Origin: Allosphingosinicella vermicomposti
GTDB taxonomy: Bacteria; Pseudomonadota; Alphaproteobacteria; Sphingomonadales; Sphingomonadaceae
Reading direction: 5' to 3'
Length of the DNA: 64,000 nt
NCBI RefSeq assembly: GCF_003012815.1
Contig: NZ_PXYJ01000001.1
Coordinates: 744,001 to 808,000 of the forward strand
Shown here: piece by piece, positions 1-9,321 of the stretch
Layout of the letters: the number at the start of each line of letters is the position of its first letter
Position numbering within the stretch: position 1 is the first letter of the stretch
The notes under the pieces: generated by a model
What the model was told of the DNA's origin: nothing
The model's input: only the letters and a program-made list of their open reading frames with translations
Database searches by the model: none
Program-made: the position numbers and the translations under genes

Positions 1-375
1 ATCGTTCGGGCGCTGTTTCCGGGTCTTGAAGGCGTTGCGGCGATAGGCGCGCTGCTCGGGCATCTTTATCCAGTGTGGCTGCGCTTCCGGGGCGGCAAGG
101 GCGTGGCGACCTTCCTCGGCATTCTCCTCGGGCTCGCACCCTTATTGGCGCTGATCTTTGCGACCGTGTGGATCGGCGCGTTGCTTTTAAGCCGCCGCTC
201 TTCGGTGGGCGGCATGTCCGCATCGCTTTCCGCGCCCGTTGCTGCTTTCGCGACAGGCGAGGTTGCAATGGCCTCGCTCTTCCTCGGCATGGCCTTGCTC
301 ATATTGTGGAAGCACCGTGAAAATATCGGGCGTCTCATCGCCGGGACGGAACCCAAAGTAGGGCAGAAAAAGTGA
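1..375 (+). CDS. plsY: Glycerol-3-phosphate acyltransferase PlsY, C-terminal part (5' end outside window)
   Basis: The reading frame is open from base 1, so the start lies upstream of the window. PlsY is the inner-membrane enzyme that transfers an acyl group from acyl-phosphate to glycerol-3-phosphate, the first step of phospholipid synthesis. The family signature GHLYPVWLRFRGGKGVAT, which carries the catalytic and phosphate-binding residues, is visible at about bases 58-111, followed by hydrophobic segments and a basic tail. The stop overlaps the start of dprA by four bases, so the two genes are probably translationally coupled. A plsY-dprA-topA order is common in alphaproteobacteria. Identification is firm; length cannot be judged. 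Confidence 0.93.
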   Translation: MVRALFPGLEGVAAIGALLGHLYPVWLRFRGGKGVATFLGILLGLAPLLALIFATVWIGALLLSRRSSVGGMSASLSAPVAAFATGEVAMASLFLGMALLILWKHRENIGRLIAGTEPKVGQKK

Positions 376-1463
376 CTGGCTTTTCAGAGGACCAGCTCGC
401 CCGGCTTCGCCTCATCCGGTCTGACAATGTCGGGCCGGTCACTTACTTCCAGCTCCTTGCACGCTATGGATCGGCAAAGGCGGCGCTCGATGCCATTCCG
501 GATCTTGCCGCGCGAGGGGGCGGCCGCCCGCCGCGTATCGCCCCGCGCGCGGCGATTGAGCGGGAGATGGAGCGGGTGGCGGCATTGGGTGCGCGCTACT
601 TGTTCTTGGGGCAGGGTCTTTATCCCCCGCTGCTGGCCGAGCTCGACACGGCGCCGCCCGCGCTCATCGCCAAGGGACAATTCTCCCTGCTCGACATGCC
701 CGCTATCGCGATGGTCGGCGCGCGCAATGCATCGGCCGCCGCCTGCCGCTTCGCCCGGCAATTGGCGCAGGATGTTGCGGGGGGCGGCGCTGTGGTCGTT
801 TCCGGCCTTGCGCGCGGCATCGACACGGCGGTCCATGACGGCGCGCTGGAAGGCGGCACGATCGCCGTCATCGCGGGCGGTATCGATGTCTATTATCCGC
901 CGGAAAACGAGGCGCGGCAGAAGGCGATATCCGAACGCGGCCTGCTGATCGCCGAGCAGCCGCCAGGCGTTCAGCCCCATGCGCGGCATTTCCCCTATCG
1001 CAACCGGATCATCGCTGGTCTCTCCCACGGTACGGTGGTGTTGGAGGCCGCGCCAAGATCCGGCTCGCTCATCACCGCGCGCTATGCCGCCGAATTCGGG
1101 CGCGACGTGATGGCGGTGCCTGGCTCCCCCATCGATCCGCGCGCGCAGGGCTGCAATGGCCTGATCCGCGACGGCGCGACCCTGATCCAGAATGCGGAGG
1201 ATGTCCTTGAAACAATCCGCCCCTTCCACCTTCGCCCCCTCGCGCAGGTAGGCCGCGATTACGCCGCTCCTGCCGCCGCCCCGGACGCAAGCGAGAAGGA
1301 ACGGCGGGTGGTGCTGGATCTCCTCAGTCCCACGGCGGTGTCCGTGGACGAAGTGATCCGCCAGGCCGAACTACCGCCCGCGATCGTGCACATGGTCTTG
1401 CTTGAGCTCGAGCTTGCCGGACGTCTGGAACGGCATGCGGGCGCAAAGGTCAGCCTCGCCTAG
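372..1463 (+). CDS. dprA: DNA processing protein DprA/Smf
   Basis: The 363-residue protein loads RecA on single-stranded DNA entering the cell during natural transformation. An N-terminal SAM-like helical region (about 1-75) precedes the Rossmann-like DprA core with the family motifs MVGARNAS, SGLARGIDTAVH and FPYRNRIIAGLS (about 115-270). A C-terminal winged-helix-like segment (about 300-360) is present, as in most Gram-negative DprA proteins. The start overlaps the end of plsY (GTGA). The stop overlaps the stop of the convergent acetyltransferase gene by a few bases, so no space remains for a separate terminator. topA follows after that gene. Confidence 0.95.
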   Translation: MTGFSEDQLARLRLIRSDNVGPVTYFQLLARYGSAKAALDAIPDLAARGGGRPPRIAPRAAIEREMERVAALGARYLFLGQGLYPPLLAELDTAPPALIAKGQFSLLDMPAIAMVGARNASAAACRFARQLAQDVAGGGAVVVSGLARGIDTAVHDGALEGGTIAVIAGGIDVYYPPENEARQKAISERGLLIAEQPPGVQPHARHFPYRNRIIAGLSHGTVVLEAAPRSGSLITARYAAEFGRDVMAVPGSPIDPRAQGCNGLIRDGATLIQNAEDVLETIRPFHLRPLAQVGRDYAAPAAAPDASEKERRVVLDLLSPTAVSVDEVIRQAELPPAIVHMVLLELELAGRLERHAGAKVSLA

Positions 1464-1948
1464 AAATCCTTGCGGAAATAGACACTGTCGCACCAGCCGA
1501 TTTGGGTGAAGGCGGTGCGTTCGGTGCGGCCGGTTTCGTAAAATCCATATTTTTCGAGGAGGCGGATCGACGGGGCGTTGCGGGGGTCGACGTCGGCGGT
1601 GAGGTGCGTGACGTCCGGCCGCCTCGCGACATGGTCGAGGAAGGCGGCCAGTGCTTCGGTCGTCAGGCCCTGGCCCCAGTGATCCGGGTGGATGATGTAG
1701 CCAAGCTCTGGGAGGCGCCAGGCGCCGATCTTGCCGATCACCGCGCCGTCCCTTTCGATGATGAAGTCTTCGGACTGCTCGGGCGTGGAGGAGATCATGG
1801 ACTCCATCCACGCCGCCGTTACCTCCACGGTTTCATGCGGCGGCGTCGACCAGTAGAGCGTGGCGCGCGGGTCGCTCAGCACGCAATGCATGGCGGCAAG
1901 ATCGTCCATCGTCGCGCGACGCAAAAGTAGGCGCGGTGTACGGATCAT
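1460..1948 (-). CDS. GNAT-family N-acetyltransferase (RimJ/RimL type)
   Basis: The 162-residue protein begins MIRTPRLLLRRATMDDLAAM, the usual opening of RimJ/RimL-like GNAT enzymes. The acetyl-CoA pyrophosphate loop is seen in the segment IIHPDHWGQGLTTEAL, followed by NAPSIRLLEKYGF, the typical motif B. The substrate cannot be read from the sequence; relatives acetylate ribosomal protein N-termini, aminoglycosides or small metabolites. The chosen ATG at 1946-1948 places the conserved N-terminal strand correctly; a longer open frame upstream would run into topA. It lies between and opposite to dprA and topA, so it has its own promoter in the 69-bp divergent gap. Confidence 0.85.
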   Translation of the reverse strand: MIRTPRLLLRRATMDDLAAMHCVLSDPRATLYWSTPPHETVEVTAAWMESMISSTPEQSEDFIIERDGAVIGKIGAWRLPELGYIIHPDHWGQGLTTEALAAFLDHVARRPDVTHLTADVDPRNAPSIRLLEKYGFYETGRTERTAFTQIGWCDSVYFRKDF

Positions 1949-2017
1949 CGCGAGCGCCCTTGACGAACCATATCGCCAGTCACCACCCTCGCGCGTACGT
2001 GTGAGAAGAAAGCCATC

Positions 2018-4561
2018 ATGAAACTTGTTGTCGTCGAATCCCCGGCCAAGGCCAAGACCATCGAGAAATATTTGGGCAAGGATTATCGCGTCCTCGCCTC
2101 CTACGGCCACGTCCGCGATCTGCCGCCCAAGGACGGTTCGGTCGATCCCGATAATGGTTTCGCCATGGAGTGGGAAGCCTATGCCGACAAGGCCAAGCAG
2201 CTCAAAGCCATTACTGACGAGGCGAAGAAGGCCGATGCCTTGATCCTCGCTACCGACCCTGATCGCGAGGGCGAGGCGATTTCGTGGCATGTGCAGGAGG
2301 TGCTGGAAAAGCGCCGCGCGCTGCCGAAACAAGTCGAGCGCGTCACCTTCAATGCGATCACCAAGTCCGCGGTAACCGAGGCGATGCAGAGGCCGCGCGA
2401 GCTCGACGTCGATCTGATCGATGCGTACCGCGCCCGCCGCGCGCTCGATTATCTTGTCGGCTTCACGCTTTCGCCGGTGTTGTGGCGCAAGCTGCCGGGC
2501 GCCAAGTCGGCGGGCCGCGTGCAATCCGTGGCGCTACGCCTGATCGTCAGCCGGGAACGCGAGATCGAGGCGTTCAAGCCTCAGGAATATTGGAGCGTGT
2601 CCGCGACGATGGAGGCGGACGGAACCGAGTTCCTCGCGCGCCTCGTCCGTTTCAAGGGCGACAAGGTCGAGCGGCTGTCGATCGGCGATGAAGGCACCGC
2701 GCAGGCAGCAAAGAAGGCCGTCGAGGATGGCCGCTTCACCGTGGCCAGCGTGGAGACCAAGCCGCTCACCCGCAATCCGCCGCCGCCCTTCACGACCTCA
2801 ACGCTGCAGCAGGAGGCGGCGCGCAAGCTCGGCTTTGCGGCGAGCCACACGATGCGGATCGCCCAGACCCTCTACGAGGATGGTGCGATCACTTACATGC
2901 GTACCGACGGCGTGCAAATGGCTGAAGAAGCGATCTCCGCCGCCCGCCGCGCCATCGCCAACCGTTATGATGCGGGCTACGTGCCGGACAAGCCGCGAGT
3001 CTATCAGACCAAGGCGAAAAACGCCCAGGAAGCGCACGAGGCGATCCGGCCCACCGATTTTGCCAAGGACAAGGCCGGAAGCGGTGATCATGCGCGCCTC
3101 TACGACCTCATCTGGAAACGCGCGATGGCGAGCCAGATGCAGTCCGCGCGGCTTGAGCGCACGACGGTCGAGATGGAGGACGGCACCGGCCAGACGGCGC
3201 TGCGGGCGACAGGCCAGGTGGTGCTCTTCCCCGGCTTCATGGCGCTTTACGAAGAAGGCCGCGACGACGAGGCGGACGAGGAAAGCCGCCGCCTGCCGCG
3301 CATGGGCGAGGGCGATTCTCCGCACAAGAAATCGGTTCATGCCGAACAGCATTTCACCCAGCCGCCGCCTCGTTATTCCGAAGCCAGCCTCGTCAAGAAG
3401 ATGGAGGAATTGGGGATCGGCCGCCCGTCCACTTATGCCGCGATTCTGCAGACGCTGAAGGACCGCGATTATGTGACGCTTGAGAAGAACCGCTTCTCGC
3501 CGCAGGAAAGCGGGCGGCTGCTGACCGCGTTCCTCGAGCGCTTTTTCGAACGCTATGTTTCCTATGACTTCACGGCGGGTCTGGAAGAGGAACTGGACGA
3601 CATTTCCGGCGGCCGGGCGGAATGGCAGAAAGTGCTGGAAGCGTTCTGGCGCGATTTCAAGCCGAAGACCGCCGAGATCATGGAGCAAAAGCCGTCCGAC
3701 ATCACGGCGGCGTTGGACCAGTTCCTCGCGCCTTATTTGTTCCCGGACAAGGAAGATGGCAGCGATCCGCGTGTGTGCCCGGCCTGCGGCGAGGGGCGGC
3801 TTGCCCTGCGCGGCGGCAAGTTCGGCGCGTTCATCGCCTGCTCCAACTATCCGGAATGTAAGTTTACCCGCCGCTTCGGCCAGGGCGGCGAGGAAGCGGG
3901 GCAGGATAGCGGCCCGCAGGTGCTGGGTAGCGATCCTGCAAGCGGGGAGGAAATCTCCCTCCGCACCGGGCGCTTCGGCCCCTATGTCCAGCAGGGTGAC
4001 GGCAAGGACGCCAAGCGCGCCTCTATCCCGCGCGACGTGCCGCAAGCCGATGTCGACCTAGATTGGGCGCTAAAGCTCCTGTCCCTGCCACGCACGATCG
4101 GCGACCATCCTGAAAGCGGCAAGCCGATCACCGCGAGCATCGGGCGCTATGGCCCCTATCTCGCCCACGACGGCAAATATGCGAAACTGGGTTCGACCGC
4201 CGACGTGTTCGAAACCGGCATGAATGCGGCGGTCGTGAAGCTAGCTGAAGCCGCCGCAGGCGGTGGCCGCGCGCGGGGCGGATCGCGTGAGCCCTTGAAG
4301 GTTCTCGGCGCCCATCCGCGCACCGAGGTGGAGATCAAGCTGATGGAAGGCCGCTTCGGCCCTTATGTGACCGACGGCACGACCAACGCGACCTTGCCGC
4401 GCAGCATCGATCCGCAGGCGCTGACGCTGGAGGAAGCCGCGCAGCTGATCGACGACCGCGCGGCCAAGGGCCCCGCCAAGAAGGGCAAGAAGGCTCCGGC
4501 AAAGAAGGCGGCTACGAAAAAGGCACCTGCCAAGAAGCCGGCGGCGAAGAAGGCAAAGTGA
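2018..4561 (+). CDS. topA: DNA topoisomerase I (type IA)
   Basis: The 847-residue enzyme relaxes negatively supercoiled DNA through a covalent 5'-phosphotyrosine. The Toprim domain is at the N-terminus (VVVESPAKAKTIEKYLG, then DPDREGEAI near residue 85). The catalytic tyrosine lies in ITYMRTDG, Tyr293 by my count. The C-terminal half holds one full four-cysteine zinc ribbon (CPACGEG...CSNYPEC, from about residue 588) followed by degenerate ribbon repeats (GRFGPYV/GRYGPYL), and ends in a Lys/Ala/Pro-rich tail of about 35 residues, common in alphaproteobacterial TopA and probably a DNA-binding tail. Start ATG at 2018 has a purine-rich AGAAGAAAG upstream. Confidence 0.97.
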   Translation: MKLVVVESPAKAKTIEKYLGKDYRVLASYGHVRDLPPKDGSVDPDNGFAMEWEAYADKAKQLKAITDEAKKADALILATDPDREGEAISWHVQEVLEKRRALPKQVERVTFNAITKSAVTEAMQRPRELDVDLIDAYRARRALDYLVGFTLSPVLWRKLPGAKSAGRVQSVALRLIVSREREIEAFKPQEYWSVSATMEADGTEFLARLVRFKGDKVERLSIGDEGTAQAAKKAVEDGRFTVASVETKPLTRNPPPPFTTSTLQQEAARKLGFAASHTMRIAQTLYEDGAITYMRTDGVQMAEEAISAARRAIANRYDAGYVPDKPRVYQTKAKNAQEAHEAIRPTDFAKDKAGSGDHARLYDLIWKRAMASQMQSARLERTTVEMEDGTGQTALRATGQVVLFPGFMALYEEGRDDEADEESRRLPRMGEGDSPHKKSVHAEQHFTQPPPRYSEASLVKKMEELGIGRPSTYAAILQTLKDRDYVTLEKNRFSPQESGRLLTAFLERFFERYVSYDFTAGLEEELDDISGGRAEWQKVLEAFWRDFKPKTAEIMEQKPSDITAALDQFLAPYLFPDKEDGSDPRVCPACGEGRLALRGGKFGAFIACSNYPECKFTRRFGQGGEEAGQDSGPQVLGSDPASGEEISLRTGRFGPYVQQGDGKDAKRASIPRDVPQADVDLDWALKLLSLPRTIGDHPESGKPITASIGRYGPYLAHDGKYAKLGSTADVFETGMNAAVVKLAEAAAGGGRARGGSREPLKVLGAHPRTEVEIKLMEGRFGPYVTDGTTNATLPRSIDPQALTLEEAAQLIDDRAAKGPAKKGKKAPAKKAATKKAPAKKPAAKKAK

Positions 4562-4571
4562 CCGCCCAACT

Positions 4572-4661
4572 CGTCCTTGCGAGCGGCGCGAAGCAATCCA
4601 GCGGCACCAAGCTTGCCCGCGAAATGGATTGCTTCGTCGCTTCGCGCCTCGCAATGACGAC
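4572..4661. repeat. Intergenic palindromic repeat, 'gattgcttcg' family
   Basis: Imperfect inverted arms start with CGTCCTTGCGAGCG...GAAGCAATCCA and end with TGGATTGCTTCG...CTCGCAATGACG. The same family recurs at 19334-19392, 37400-37479 and 45689-45760. It sits between topA and the FKBP gene on the same strand and could act as transcript-end structure. Confidence 0.85.
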
Positions 4662-4697
4662 GGGGTTTGGAAGCATTTGCCGAATGAGGGGGATTAA

Positions 4698-5159
4698 ATG
4701 ATGCTTTTGACGGCCGCACTTTTGGCGGCGCTCCAGGCTCCTGCGGTTCCCACCGAGCGCACAGCCGATTATCACAACCAGCAGATGCTCTACCTTTACG
4801 CGTTGAAGCCGTCAGAGGGCTGGATGCAGACGGCGAGCGGGCTTCGTTACCGCCGGGTGAAGGGTGGGGGCACGGGCCTACGCCCGGCGCCGACCGACAC
4901 CGTCACCATCCACTATGCGGGCCGCTTCATCGACGGCACTGAGTTCGACAGTTCGATCAAACGGGGCGAACCCGCGACCCTCCCATTGCCGCGCCTCATC
5001 AAGGGCTGGCAGGAAGGCGTGCCGCTGATGAGCGTCGGCGATACCTATGAATTCGCCATTCCGGCGCATCTGGCTTATGGTTTGTCGGGCAAAGGGCCAA
5101 TTCCAGGTGGCGCGACCTTGCTCTTCACCATCGAACTGATCGCTATTCCGGGGCAATAA
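4698..5159 (+). CDS. FKBP-type peptidyl-prolyl cis-trans isomerase, exported
   Basis: The 153-residue protein has a short hydrophobic N-terminus (MMLLTAALLAALQAPAVP) consistent with a Sec signal, so it probably acts in the periplasm as a proline isomerase and folding helper. A single FKBP domain covers about residues 45-150: VTIHYAGRFIDGTEFDSS, LIKGWQEGVPLMSVGD and the aromatic pocket segment IPAHLAYG are all recognisable. Two ATG codons (4698 and 4701) are possible. A GAGGGGG stretch precedes them. The next small membrane gene follows within 5 bases, suggesting one transcript. Confidence 0.9.
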   Translation: MMLLTAALLAALQAPAVPTERTADYHNQQMLYLYALKPSEGWMQTASGLRYRRVKGGGTGLRPAPTDTVTIHYAGRFIDGTEFDSSIKRGEPATLPLPRLIKGWQEGVPLMSVGDTYEFAIPAHLAYGLSGKGPIPGGATLLFTIELIAIPGQ

Positions 5160-5163
5160 GAGC

Positions 5164-5451
5164 GTGCTCCGTTTCTGGACTATCCAGCGTGCCGCCGGGA
5201 TCGGCACGCTCGCCGGTATCGCGGCCCTGTTCCTGTGGCCCGCTTATGCGGCGTGGGAGGCTGTGGGGCCCCTGTTCATCGGCGCCCTCGCGCTCACAGC
5301 CTTCTGCGGTCTGTCCGTTCTCGCGATTAGCGCTCTGGACCTCGCCACACGCAAGCGGGGGGCGATCATGCGCCGGGTCCGTACTTTCGACATCGTCTGG
5401 GGCTTCTTGCTCGCCGGACCGAGTCTGGCGGCGTTGACGGAATTCTTTTGA
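5164..5451 (+). CDS. Small hypothetical integral membrane protein
   Basis: A 95-residue frame with a GTG start directly follows the FKBP gene. It predicts two or three membrane helices (about residues 12-30, 34-58 and 75-92) with a basic loop (RKRGAIMRRVR) between the second and third. I do not recognise a family. The tight spacing after the FKBP stop and the codon use, similar to its neighbours, support it as real. Function unknown. Confidence 0.6.
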   Translation: MLRFWTIQRAAGIGTLAGIAALFLWPAYAAWEAVGPLFIGALALTAFCGLSVLAISALDLATRKRGAIMRRVRTFDIVWGFLLAGPSLAALTEFF

Positions 5452-5521
5452 GCGCATCGAGCGGCTTCGACAAAGCCTTCACCGAACGCTAGGACATCTC
5501 CAAAATGAAGAACAAGGGAGG

Positions 5522-6274
5522 ATGGCCGTGCGGCGTAAGCTTATCGTCGGTAACTGGAAAATGAATGGCAGTCTGGCCGCTTTGGCCGAACTGGACCCGA
5601 TGGCCGCCGCAGCAGCAAATTGCTGCGATGTCGACGTCGGTATCTGCCCCCCCTTCACCCTGGTTGCGCCGGCGGCCGCACGCGCGCCCAGCCTCGCAAT
5701 TGGCGGGCAGGATTGTCATGCGGCGGAAAGTGGCGCGCATACGGGCTGCGTCTCCGTGCCGATGCTGAAGGAAGCAGGCGCGAAGATCGCTATTACCGGC
5801 CACTCCGAACGCCGCGCCGATCAGCACGAAAGTAACGAAGACGTGCGCGCCAAGGCGCTTTCAGCGTTGTCAGCGGGCCTCCTCACCATCGTCTGCGTCG
5901 GCGAAAGCGCAGCCCAACGCGATGCGGACGAGGCCGTAGCGGTCGTGACGGCGCAACTGGCCGGATCGGTTCCGGACGAAACGCAGACCGGCGAACTGGT
6001 CGTTGCCTATGAGCCGATCTGGGCGATCGGCACCGGCAAGGTCGCGACGCCAGCGGACGTGGCGGAGATGCATACGGCGATCCGCGCCCATCTTCGTAGC
6101 CGGTTCGGCGCGGAAGGGGAGGGGATGCGCATCCTCTATGGCGGATCGGTGAAAGCCGACAATGCCGCCGAACTCTTCGCCGTGCCGGACGTAGACGGCG
6201 CTCTCGTAGGCGGCGCGAGCCTCACCGCCGCACAATTCGTTCCGATCATCGAAGCTGCCGCAAGCGCAAAGTGA
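5522..6274 (+). CDS. tpiA: Triosephosphate isomerase
   Basis: The 250-residue glycolytic enzyme interconverts dihydroxyacetone phosphate and glyceraldehyde-3-phosphate. Catalytic residues are visible: Lys13 in NWKMN, His94 in ITGHSERR and Glu164 in AYEPIWAIGTG, followed by the phosphate-binding ILYGGSVK. The start ATG lies only a few bases behind AGGGAGG (5516-5522), a strong but very close ribosome site; GTG at 5528 (MRRKLIVGNWKMN) would give better spacing and the length usual for the family, so the true start may be there. tpiA is followed by secG, a common pairing. Confidence 0.95.
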   Translation: MAVRRKLIVGNWKMNGSLAALAELDPMAAAAANCCDVDVGICPPFTLVAPAAARAPSLAIGGQDCHAAESGAHTGCVSVPMLKEAGAKIAITGHSERRADQHESNEDVRAKALSALSAGLLTIVCVGESAAQRDADEAVAVVTAQLAGSVPDETQTGELVVAYEPIWAIGTGKVATPADVAEMHTAIRAHLRSRFGAEGEGMRILYGGSVKADNAAELFAVPDVDGALVGGASLTAAQFVPIIEAAASAK

Positions 6275-6355
6275 CGATGAGGCGGAAAGGTTGAACCTTG
6301 CCCGCCGATCGACTAGATCGCGCCCAATCATTCCCTGAAAGACAAGCCAAGACCC

Positions 6356-6760
6356 ATGTTCACCTTCCTGCTCATCATCCAGACGATCGTCGCGGCGGCG
6401 CTCGTCATCGTCATTCTGATGCAGCGTTCGGAAGGCGGCGGTCTTGGCGTCGGCGGAAGCTCGTCCGGCCTGATGAGCGCACGCGGCGCCGCGGATTTCC
6501 TGACCCGCGCCACGGCGATCCTCGCGACGCTTTTCATCGTCCTTTCGATCGCTCTCGCCGGCCTCGCCGCCGTCGACCGCGCGCCGAGCGAGATCGACGC
6601 TTCGCTTCAGCGTGCGGCGCCCGCGCCGTCTTCCACCGTTCCGCTCGCCAATGGCGGCACAGCAGCTCCGGGCGATCCGCTCTCCGGCGTCGCCGAACAG
6701 GCGGGTAACGTCGCCGTTCCCGCACCGGCCACGAACCAGAGCGTCCCGCTGGCGCAGTGA
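6356..6760 (+). CDS. secG: Preprotein translocase subunit SecG
   Basis: The 134-residue protein is the accessory SecYEG channel subunit in the inner membrane. Two transmembrane helices (about 3-22 and 53-73) flank the conserved cytoplasmic loop LMQRSEGGGLGVGG...RGAADFLTRAT. A low-complexity Ala/Pro/Ser-rich periplasmic tail follows (about 80-134), as is usual in alphaproteobacteria. It lies downstream of tpiA and upstream of pyrG on the same strand. Confidence 0.95.
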   Translation: MFTFLLIIQTIVAAALVIVILMQRSEGGGLGVGGSSSGLMSARGAADFLTRATAILATLFIVLSIALAGLAAVDRAPSEIDASLQRAAPAPSSTVPLANGGTAAPGDPLSGVAEQAGNVAVPAPATNQSVPLAQ

Positions 6761-6783
6761 TAGAAGGGGGATGGCTCCCCTTT

Positions 6784-6869
6784 CCGTCATGCTGAACTTG
6801 TTTCAGCATCCATCCTGGTGACACCCCGATTGCGTCCCGATGGACTATGAAACAAGTTCGGGGTGACGG
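6784..6869. repeat. Intergenic palindromic repeat, 'tgctgaacttgtttcag' family
   Basis: Left arm CCGTCATGCTGAACTTG and right arm ending AAGTTCGGGGTGACGG flank a variable centre. Related copies are at 47977-48055 and, as a fragment, at 50270-50290. It fills much of the secG-pyrG gap. Confidence 0.85.
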
Positions 6870-6968
6870 TTTGCGTCTGACCGACCGTCGGCGCTTGAAA
6901 TAATTCCGCCCCTCAACCGATTCTCGCCCTTGCCTGAATCAGGTTCACCCGCTTAAGCCCCAACTCCC

Positions 6969-8606
6969 ATGGCGCGGTTCATTTTCATCACCGGCGGCGT
7001 GGTCTCCTCGCTTGGCAAAGGTCTCATGGCAGCATCGCTTGCTGCCCTCCTCCAGGCGCGTGGCTACAAGGTCCGCATTCGCAAGCTCGACCCGTATCTC
7101 AACGTGGATCCGGGCACGATGTCCCCTTATCAGCATGGCGAAGTCTATGTGACGGACGACGGGGCGGAGACCGATCTCGACCTTGGCCATTACGAGCGCT
7201 TCACCGGCGTTCCGGCGCGCCAGTCGGACAATATCACCACCGGCCGCATCTATCGCGACATCATCGCCAAGGAACGGCGCGGCGACTATCTTGGCGCCAC
7301 GGTGCAGGTCGTTCCGCACGTCACCAATGCGATCAAGGATTTCATCGGTTCGGACATCGATCCGGAACTCGACTTCGTGCTCTGCGAAGTGGGCGGCACC
7401 GTTGGCGACATTGAAAGCCTGCCGTTCATCGAGGCGATCCGCCAGTTCCGCAATGAGCGCGGGCGGATGGACACAATCTCCATCCACACGACCCTCGTTC
7501 CCTTCATCGCGGCGGCGGGCGAGCTCAAGACCAAGCCGACGCAGCACAGCGTTCGCGAACTCACCAGCCTCGGCATCCAGCCCGAAATCATCGTCTGCCG
7601 CTGCGAACATCCACTGCCTGAAAGTGACCGCGCCAAGATCGCGCTCTTCTGCAATGTGCGGAAAGAAGCCGTCATTCCGGCGCTCGACGCACGTTCCATC
7701 TACGCCGTTCCCGCGCAATATCATGCCGCGGGCCTCGACGCCGAAGTGCTCCGCGCCTTCGGGATTGAGGATGCGCCCGCGCCCAACATGGCGCGCTGGG
7801 ACGATGTCATGGACCGCCTCGCCAATCCGGAAGGCGAAGTGACGATCGGTGTGGTCGGCAAATATGTCGTCCTGCCCGATGCCTATAAGAGCCTTACCGA
7901 GGCACTCGTCCACGGCGGCATGGCGAACCGGGTGAAGGTCAATATCAAGTGGCTCGACGCCGAAGTATTCGAGCATGAAGACGCGGAGGTCGCCGCCACG
8001 CTCGAGCCCTGCCACGGCATCCTCGTCCCCGGCGGCTTCGGCGAACGCGGGTCGGAAGGCAAGATCGCCGCCGTCCAGTTCGCCCGCGAGCGGCAGGTGC
8101 CCTATTTCGGCATCTGCCTCGGCATGCAGATGGCCTGCATTGAAGGTGCACGGAACACGGCGGGGCTTGCCAAGGCAAGCACCACCGAATTTGGCGATAC
8201 CGAAGAGCCGGTCGTCGGCCTCATCACCGAATGGATGACCGCGGAAGGCTTGCAGAAGCGCGATGCTGGCGGCGACCTTGGCGGCACCATGCGCCTCGGC
8301 GCCTATGACGCGAAGCTCACCGGCAACAGCCATGTCGCCTCAGTCTATGGCGGCACCGACATCAGCGAACGCCACCGCCACCGCTACGAAGTGAACGCCC
8401 ATTACAAGGACAAGCTGGAACAAGGCGGCCTCGTATTCAGCGGCATGAGCCCCGACGGCCAGCTCCCCGAAATCGTGGAGCGCCCCGACCACCCCTGGTT
8501 CATCGGCGTCCAGTTCCACCCAGAACTGAAGTCGAAACCCTTCGATCCGCATCCCTTGTTCGCCAGCTTCATTGAAGCGGCGGTGAAGCAGAGTCGGCTA
8601 GTCTAA
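6969..8606 (+). CDS. pyrG: CTP synthase
   Basis: The 545-residue enzyme makes CTP from UTP, ATP and glutamine. The N-terminal amidoligase domain opens [19 protein letters not shown] with the ATP loop and the regulatory HYERF segment. The C-terminal class I glutamine amidotransferase domain (about 290-545) carries the catalytic cysteine in [10 protein letters not shown] (Cys383 by my count) and the His/Glu pair in QFHPE. Length and motifs fit the family. It follows secG after a repeat-filled gap of about 200 bases. Confidence 0.97.
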   Translation: MARFIFITGGVVSSLGKGLMAASLAALLQARGYKVRIRKLDPYLNVDPGTMSPYQHGEVYVTDDGAETDLDLGHYERFTGVPARQSDNITTGRIYRDIIAKERRGDYLGATVQVVPHVTNAIKDFIGSDIDPELDFVLCEVGGTVGDIESLPFIEAIRQFRNERGRMDTISIHTTLVPFIAAAGELKTKPTQHSVRELTSLGIQPEIIVCRCEHPLPESDRAKIALFCNVRKEAVIPALDARSIYAVPAQYHAAGLDAEVLRAFGIEDAPAPNMARWDDVMDRLANPEGEVTIGVVGKYVVLPDAYKSLTEALVHGGMANRVKVNIKWLDAEVFEHEDAEVAATLEPCHGILVPGGFGERGSEGKIAAVQFARERQVPYFGICLGMQMACIEGARNTAGLAKASTTEFGDTEEPVVGLITEWMTAEGLQKRDAGGDLGGTMRLGAYDAKLTGNSHVASVYGGTDISERHRHRYEVNAHYKDKLEQGGLVFSGMSPDGQLPEIVERPDHPWFIGVQFHPELKSKPFDPHPLFASFIEAAVKQSRLV

Positions 8607-8673
8607 CGGCGATTTCGCACAGGGTTTGCGAACAGTCTGGCGAATCCGGAAACGACCCGGGGCGGAAGGTCTG

Positions 8674-9114
8674 CTACTTGCGTTGATCCTCGGCATCCAC
8701 GGCACGATCCCAGAACATCGTCGCCATCACCGCGACGAATGGTAACCATAGTGCGAAAAGAGCCAGCCACCGGTCGCCGCCTAAGGTCACGAACATTGAA
8801 CCCGACGAATCCGAAGGATTACCTTCCAATGCCGTGATCACCCCCGCGACGATTGCCAAAGCAAGGGAGAATCCCCAAAAATAGTGCGGCCAGCTCTGCC
8901 ACTGGAGTCGCCGCAGGAAGATGTGTGTCGGGACGCCTGCCACAAACATGAAGCCGTAACTTCCCGCAATTGCCAGTCCGCCCTCAAGGAGGCAGTCGAG
9001 TAAACCGAAACGTGGTGTCACGAAAATTAGACACATCAGCGCGAAGCTCGGCGCTGGAGCGACCAAGAGGCCGCGCAGTGTATTGCTCGACGTTGAACTG
9101 AACCTCATTGCCAT
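8674..9114 (-). CDS. Hypothetical four-helix membrane protein
   Basis: A 146-residue frame predicts about four transmembrane helices with short loops (near residues 15-35, 45-65, 78-98 and 115-135). No family or active-site motif is recognised. Base composition is less GC-rich in places than its neighbours (for example the CFWDRAV end and the upstream gap), which may indicate lineage-specific acquisition. It is convergent to pyrG and divergent from the MFS gene. Function unknown. Confidence 0.55.
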   Translation of the reverse strand: MAMRFSSTSSNTLRGLLVAPAPSFALMCLIFVTPRFGLLDCLLEGGLAIAGSYGFMFVAGVPTHIFLRRLQWQSWPHYFWGFSLALAIVAGVITALEGNPSDSSGSMFVTLGGDRWLALFALWLPFVAVMATMFWDRAVDAEDQRK

Positions 9115-9321
9115 TCCGCAAGACTAGATAAGATGGAGCTCGGGGGCATGAGCAATTCCTGAGGATTTGCTGAAATGCTCGCTCCGTCCGCTTTACGCTA
9201 GCGGACGATCCTGATCGATATGCGATCAGCAGGAGGCAGTAGCCGTAGTTCGGCGCTTGAGCTTCCCAGAAATGCGACACCGGCTTACACACTCCAAAAC
9301 ATAATCGGAGAAGCCTTTACC

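Noticed and set aside
5455-5500. Repeat copy near CGGCTTCGACAAAGCCTTCACCG upstream of tpiA
   Set aside because: It has a short GGCTT/AAGCC hairpin but does not align over its length with any of the repeat families.
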